In this document: one piece after another, positions 61,748-64,000 of the stretch
Layout: the number at the start of each line of letters is the position of its first letter
How positions within the stretch are numbered: position 1 is the first letter of the stretch
DNA from: Streptomyces sp. DvalAA-43
GTDB lineage: Bacteria; Actinomycetota; Actinomycetes; Streptomycetales; Streptomycetaceae
Direction of reading: 5' to 3'
DNA length: 64,000 nt
Assembly: GCF_900091725.1 (NCBI RefSeq)
Contig: NZ_FMBW01000063.1
Location: 62,001-126,000, forward strand
The notes under the pieces: generated by a model
The model's input: the letters and a program-made list of their open reading frames with translations, nothing else
Told to the model about the DNA's origin: nothing
Databases searched by the model: none
Translations under genes and position numbers: made by a program

Positions 61748-61761
61748 AACTACCGGTTGTT
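61748..61761. promoter_or_regulatory. Possible LysR binding site
   Basis: AACTACCGGTTGTT is a 14-base palindrome with one mismatch pair, located 18 bases before the LysR start in the divergent region. It has the T/A-flanked symmetry common in LysR sites. Confidence 0.45.
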
Positions 61762-61778
61762 CACTATGGTGGGTCGGC

Positions 61779-62714
61779 GTGGATCTCGAAGCAGTACGTA
61801 CCTTCGTCGCCGTCGCGGAAGCCGGCCAGTTCCAGAAAGCCGCCGCCGACTTGTCGATCACTCAGCAGGCCGTCTCCAAGCGCATCGCCACGCTGGAGCG
61901 CACCCTCGGCGTGCGGCTGTTCACCCGCACGCCCCGCGGCGCCGAGCCGACCATCGACGGGCAGGCGTTCCTACCCCATGCGCGCGAGCTGCTGCGCGTC
62001 GGAGAGCGCGCGGTCGCCTCCGTCCGCACCGGCCGCCGTCCGCTGCGCGTCGATGTGATCGCCTCGCGTGTCGCGCCGTCGGGCCTGATGCGCGGCTTCC
62101 ACCGCGCGCACCCCGAGATCGACCTCGACGTGGTGATGCTGTTCGACGTCGAGACGGCCGTCGCCGCCATCCGGTCCGGTGCGATCGACGCCTCCTTCCG
62201 CGCCGTCGCCATGCCCGGCCGGCCCCTCCCCGAGGGCATCGAGTCCGTCCGGGTTCTCGACGAGCCCCACCAACTCCTCACCGGTCCCGCCCACGCGCTG
62301 GCCCGCGCCCGGTCGGTGACCGTCGCCCAGCTCGCCGGGCACCGGATCTGGATGCCCGGCCTCGTCCCCGGAACCGAGTGGACCGCCTACTACGACGACC
62401 TCGTCGCCGAGTTCGGCCTCACCATCGAGGCAACTGGCCCCAACTTCGGCTCCGACACGCTGCTCGACACCATCGCCGACACCCCGGCCCTGGCCACCTT
62501 CACGACCGGGCAGACCCGCCTCGTCTGGCCCGCCGGCCACGGCCTGCGCCGCATCCCGGTGATCGACCCGACACCCGTCTACCCGCACTCACTCCTCTGG
62601 CACCGCGACAACCCCCACCCGGCGCTGGCCACCCTCCGCTCCCACCTCGCCGCCACGGCGGCTGACCGCGATGCCGCCGGGACCTGGAGGCCGTGCTGGG
62701 TGATTCCTCGCTGA
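61779..62714 (+). CDS. LysR family regulator
   Basis: A 311-aa regulator. GTG 61779 gives the canonical start (VDLEAVRTFVAVAEAGQFQKAA), with the helix-turn-helix DLSITQQAVSKRIATLERTLG and LFTRTPRGAEPT after it. The rest is a periplasmic-binding-protein-like effector domain. Regulators of this family usually control the gene divergent to them, here the MFS transporter. A frame reaching back to 61689 has no ribosome site. Confidence 0.92.
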   Translation: MDLEAVRTFVAVAEAGQFQKAAADLSITQQAVSKRIATLERTLGVRLFTRTPRGAEPTIDGQAFLPHARELLRVGERAVASVRTGRRPLRVDVIASRVAPSGLMRGFHRAHPEIDLDVVMLFDVETAVAAIRSGAIDASFRAVAMPGRPLPEGIESVRVLDEPHQLLTGPAHALARARSVTVAQLAGHRIWMPGLVPGTEWTAYYDDLVAEFGLTIEATGPNFGSDTLLDTIADTPALATFTTGQTRLVWPAGHGLRRIPVIDPTPVYPHSLLWHRDNPHPALATLRSHLAATAADRDAAGTWRPCWVIPR

Positions 62715-62755
62715 ACGGCCTCGTCCGCGCGGCAAACCCTGCCCGGCGCAGGCGG

Positions 62756-62947
62756 TCAATGGCGGGCGTCACCGGGGGCGAGCAGGCTGGTCAGCTCGGA
62801 GATCGCATCGGGGGAGGGCTTGAAGTGGCGGCGGACGTTCTCCGGCTTCTTGTGCGGGGACTTAGCCATCGGCGTCAACAGCGAGGCACCCTGCTCGCCG
62901 ACCTGCCTCACGGCGGGCGAGGTGACCCGGCCGTTCGTCGCGATCAC
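62756..62947 (-). pseudogene. Remnant of a tyrosine recombinase C-terminus
   Basis: A 63-aa open frame. The segment HKKPENVRRHFKPSPDAISE followed by LTSLLAPGD resembles the extreme C-terminus of actinobacterial integrase/recombinase proteins, where it follows the catalytic tyrosine region. No catalytic residues are left. It probably marks a past insertion between the LysR and dehydratase genes. The identification rests on recall of a short motif and is uncertain. Confidence 0.4.
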
Positions 62948-63067
62948 CGCGATGTCGGCGCCGTGGACCTGGCGGGCGGCACGGTTGAGGGCCTGAAGAC
63001 CCGGCGTGCCGACCGTGGAGCCGACGAGGCCGTGGCACCAGCGCCGGTGGCGCTACGCTGCTGTGTC

Positions 63068-64000
63068 GTGAAGGAGACGCGTCTCGACACCACTCGGATC
63101 CGGGAGGCTCGCCGGGTCATCGACCCGGTCTTTCTCAACACTCCGTTGTACCGCTGCGAGGCGCTGGAGCCCGTCCTCGGGTGCGCGGTGAGCGTCAAGC
63201 TCGAAACGGCGAACCCGGTCCGCAGCTTCAAGGCACGCGGCACCGAGGTAGTCGCGAGCCGGCTGGCCGACAAAGCCTCGCGAGCCGCGGTGTGCGCGAG
63301 TGCGGGCAACCTCGGCCAGGCCCTCGCGTGGTCCGGTCGCGGCCATGGGCTCGACATCACCGTCGTGGCATCCCGCTTCGCGACTCGGGCCAAGCTTGAT
63401 CGCATCCGCGCACTGGGCGCCGGGCTGGAGTTGGTGGACGGCGACCACGAGACGGCTCGCGAGCGGGCCGCGGCCATCGCGCGGTACGACGGCATCCGGC
63501 TGGTCGAGGACAGTCTGGACATCGAGACCTGCGAGGGTGCCGCGACCATCGGCCTGGAACTGGTGGACACCGCGCCGTCGTTCGACACCGTCCTGGTCGC
63601 CCTCGGCGGCGGGGCACTGGCCACCGGCGTGGGCCATGTGGTGAAGGCGCTGGCGCCCGAAGTGGAGGTGATCTGCGTCCAGCCGCTGGGCGCACCGGCG
63701 ATGACACACTCGTGGCACAGGCGACGTGTCGTCACCACCGACTCGACCGACACCATCGCTGACGGCGTCGCCGGCCGGCGTCCCGTCCCGGCCGTCCTGG
63801 ACGACCTCCTCCTGGTCGCCGACGACGCCGTCCTGGTCCAGGAGGCTTCGATCGTCGCCGGTATGCGGATGCTCCTCGACCACGCCGGCCTCGTCGTCGA
63901 ACCTTCGGCCGCGCTCGGCATCGCGGCGATCCTCGAAGACCGTGACCGCTTCGCCGGCCGACACGTCGTCACCATCGTGTGCGGCAGCAACGTCGACGTA
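63068..64000 (+). CDS. Threonine dehydratase-like PLP enzyme (partial)
   Basis: The gene runs off the window end; 311 codons are present. It is a fold-type II PLP enzyme. The PLP-binding Lys lies in PVRSFKARGTE, followed by ASAGNLGQALAWSG (substrate loop) and the phosphate-binding glycine loop ALGGGALATG. This is the serine/threonine dehydratase group, which converts threonine or serine to the 2-oxo acid and ammonia. GTG 63068 gives VKETRLDTTRIREARRVID. There is no ribosome site, and a TACGCT element lies about 10 bases upstream, so the mRNA may be leaderless. Confidence 0.9.
   Translation, partial: MKETRLDTTRIREARRVIDPVFLNTPLYRCEALEPVLGCAVSVKLETANPVRSFKARGTEVVASRLADKASRAAVCASAGNLGQALAWSGRGHGLDITVVASRFATRAKLDRIRALGAGLELVDGDHETARERAAAIARYDGIRLVEDSLDIETCEGAATIGLELVDTAPSFDTVLVALGGGALATGVGHVVKALAPEVEVICVQPLGAPAMTHSWHRRRVVTTDSTDTIADGVAGRRPVPAVLDDLLLVADDAVLVQEASIVAGMRMLLDHAGLVVEPSAALGIAAILEDRDRFAGRHVVTIVCGSNVDV

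Noticed and set aside
1..64000. tRNA, rRNA, riboswitch or complete insertion sequence
   Set aside because: Looked for cloverleaf ends, transposase genes with terminal repeats and common riboswitch cores by eye; none was convincing. A covariance-model search would be needed to exclude RNA genes.

Overview
The window looks like chromosomal DNA of a Streptomyces or close relative. G+C is very high, GTG and TTG starts are frequent, Shine-Dalgarno sites are of the GGAGG type, and many genes overlap by ATGA. The gene content is typical of an accessory chromosome arm: several natural-product-like loci, three cytochromes P450, many one-component regulators, secreted enzymes and decaying genes. No rRNA, tRNA, CRISPR array, complete insertion sequence or origin was seen.

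Layout. 0-4 kb: an unrecognised 647-aa protein with faint terpene-synthase-like motifs, paired with a P450, then a secreted DUF4232 protein. 4.6-7.6 kb: ADP-ribosylglycohydrolase, a kinase remnant and a formaldehyde dehydrogenase whose translation start has been duplicated by a 33-bp tandem repeat. 7.7-12.1 kb: a sugar ABC importer and a double AsnC/Lrp regulator. 12.4-17.4 kb: UbiD, UbiX, then a separate-looking unit made of a promoter, a 22-codon ORF, a perfect hairpin, a PaaK-like adenylate-forming ligase and a nine-helix membrane protein with presenilin (GxGD aspartyl protease) signatures. 17.5-30.6 kb: glutamate-synthase-like flavoprotein, GPP34 protein, two large secreted metallophosphatases, a MarR/EamA pair with a three-site operator, an NmrA-like reductase, a nickel/cobalt transporter and a secreted trypsin-like protease. 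30.9-34.7 kb: a broken 5'-nucleotidase, then an L-amino-acid-oxidase gene coupled to a glutamate-cysteine-ligase-like gene.

34.7-40.1 kb (minus strand): a ribosomal-peptide operon whose short precursor was found by eye: 24-aa acidic peptide, hairpin, HExxH-type peptide hydroxylase candidate, YcaO, SAM methyltransferase, P450 and aldo/keto reductase. 41.0-47.5 kb (plus strand): a polysaccharide or glycoconjugate operon bounded by two paralogous glycosyltransferases. 47.6-52.4 kb (minus strand): a complete P450 system (ferredoxin, ferredoxin reductase, a dehydrogenase/AhpD-like fusion, P450) with a palindromic operator and a TetR gene upstream. 52.7-55.2 kb: a MarR gene facing a LigB-type dioxygenase and a quinone oxidoreductase across an array of operators. 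55.3-57.7 kb: three adjacent genes (TetR, membrane protein, agmatine deiminase) each broken by one-base indels. 58.5-64 kb: a small secreted protein, an odd VOC-derived protein, an isochorismatase-like protein, an MFS/LysR divergent pair, a recombinase remnant and a threonine-dehydratase-like gene running off the end.

Two regions deserve most attention: the small-peptide/ligase/presenilin-like unit at 14.6-17.4 kb and the YcaO/HExxH peptide operon at 34.7-40.1 kb. In both, a very short ORF with a good ribosome site is followed at once by a strong hairpin and then by the enzyme genes.
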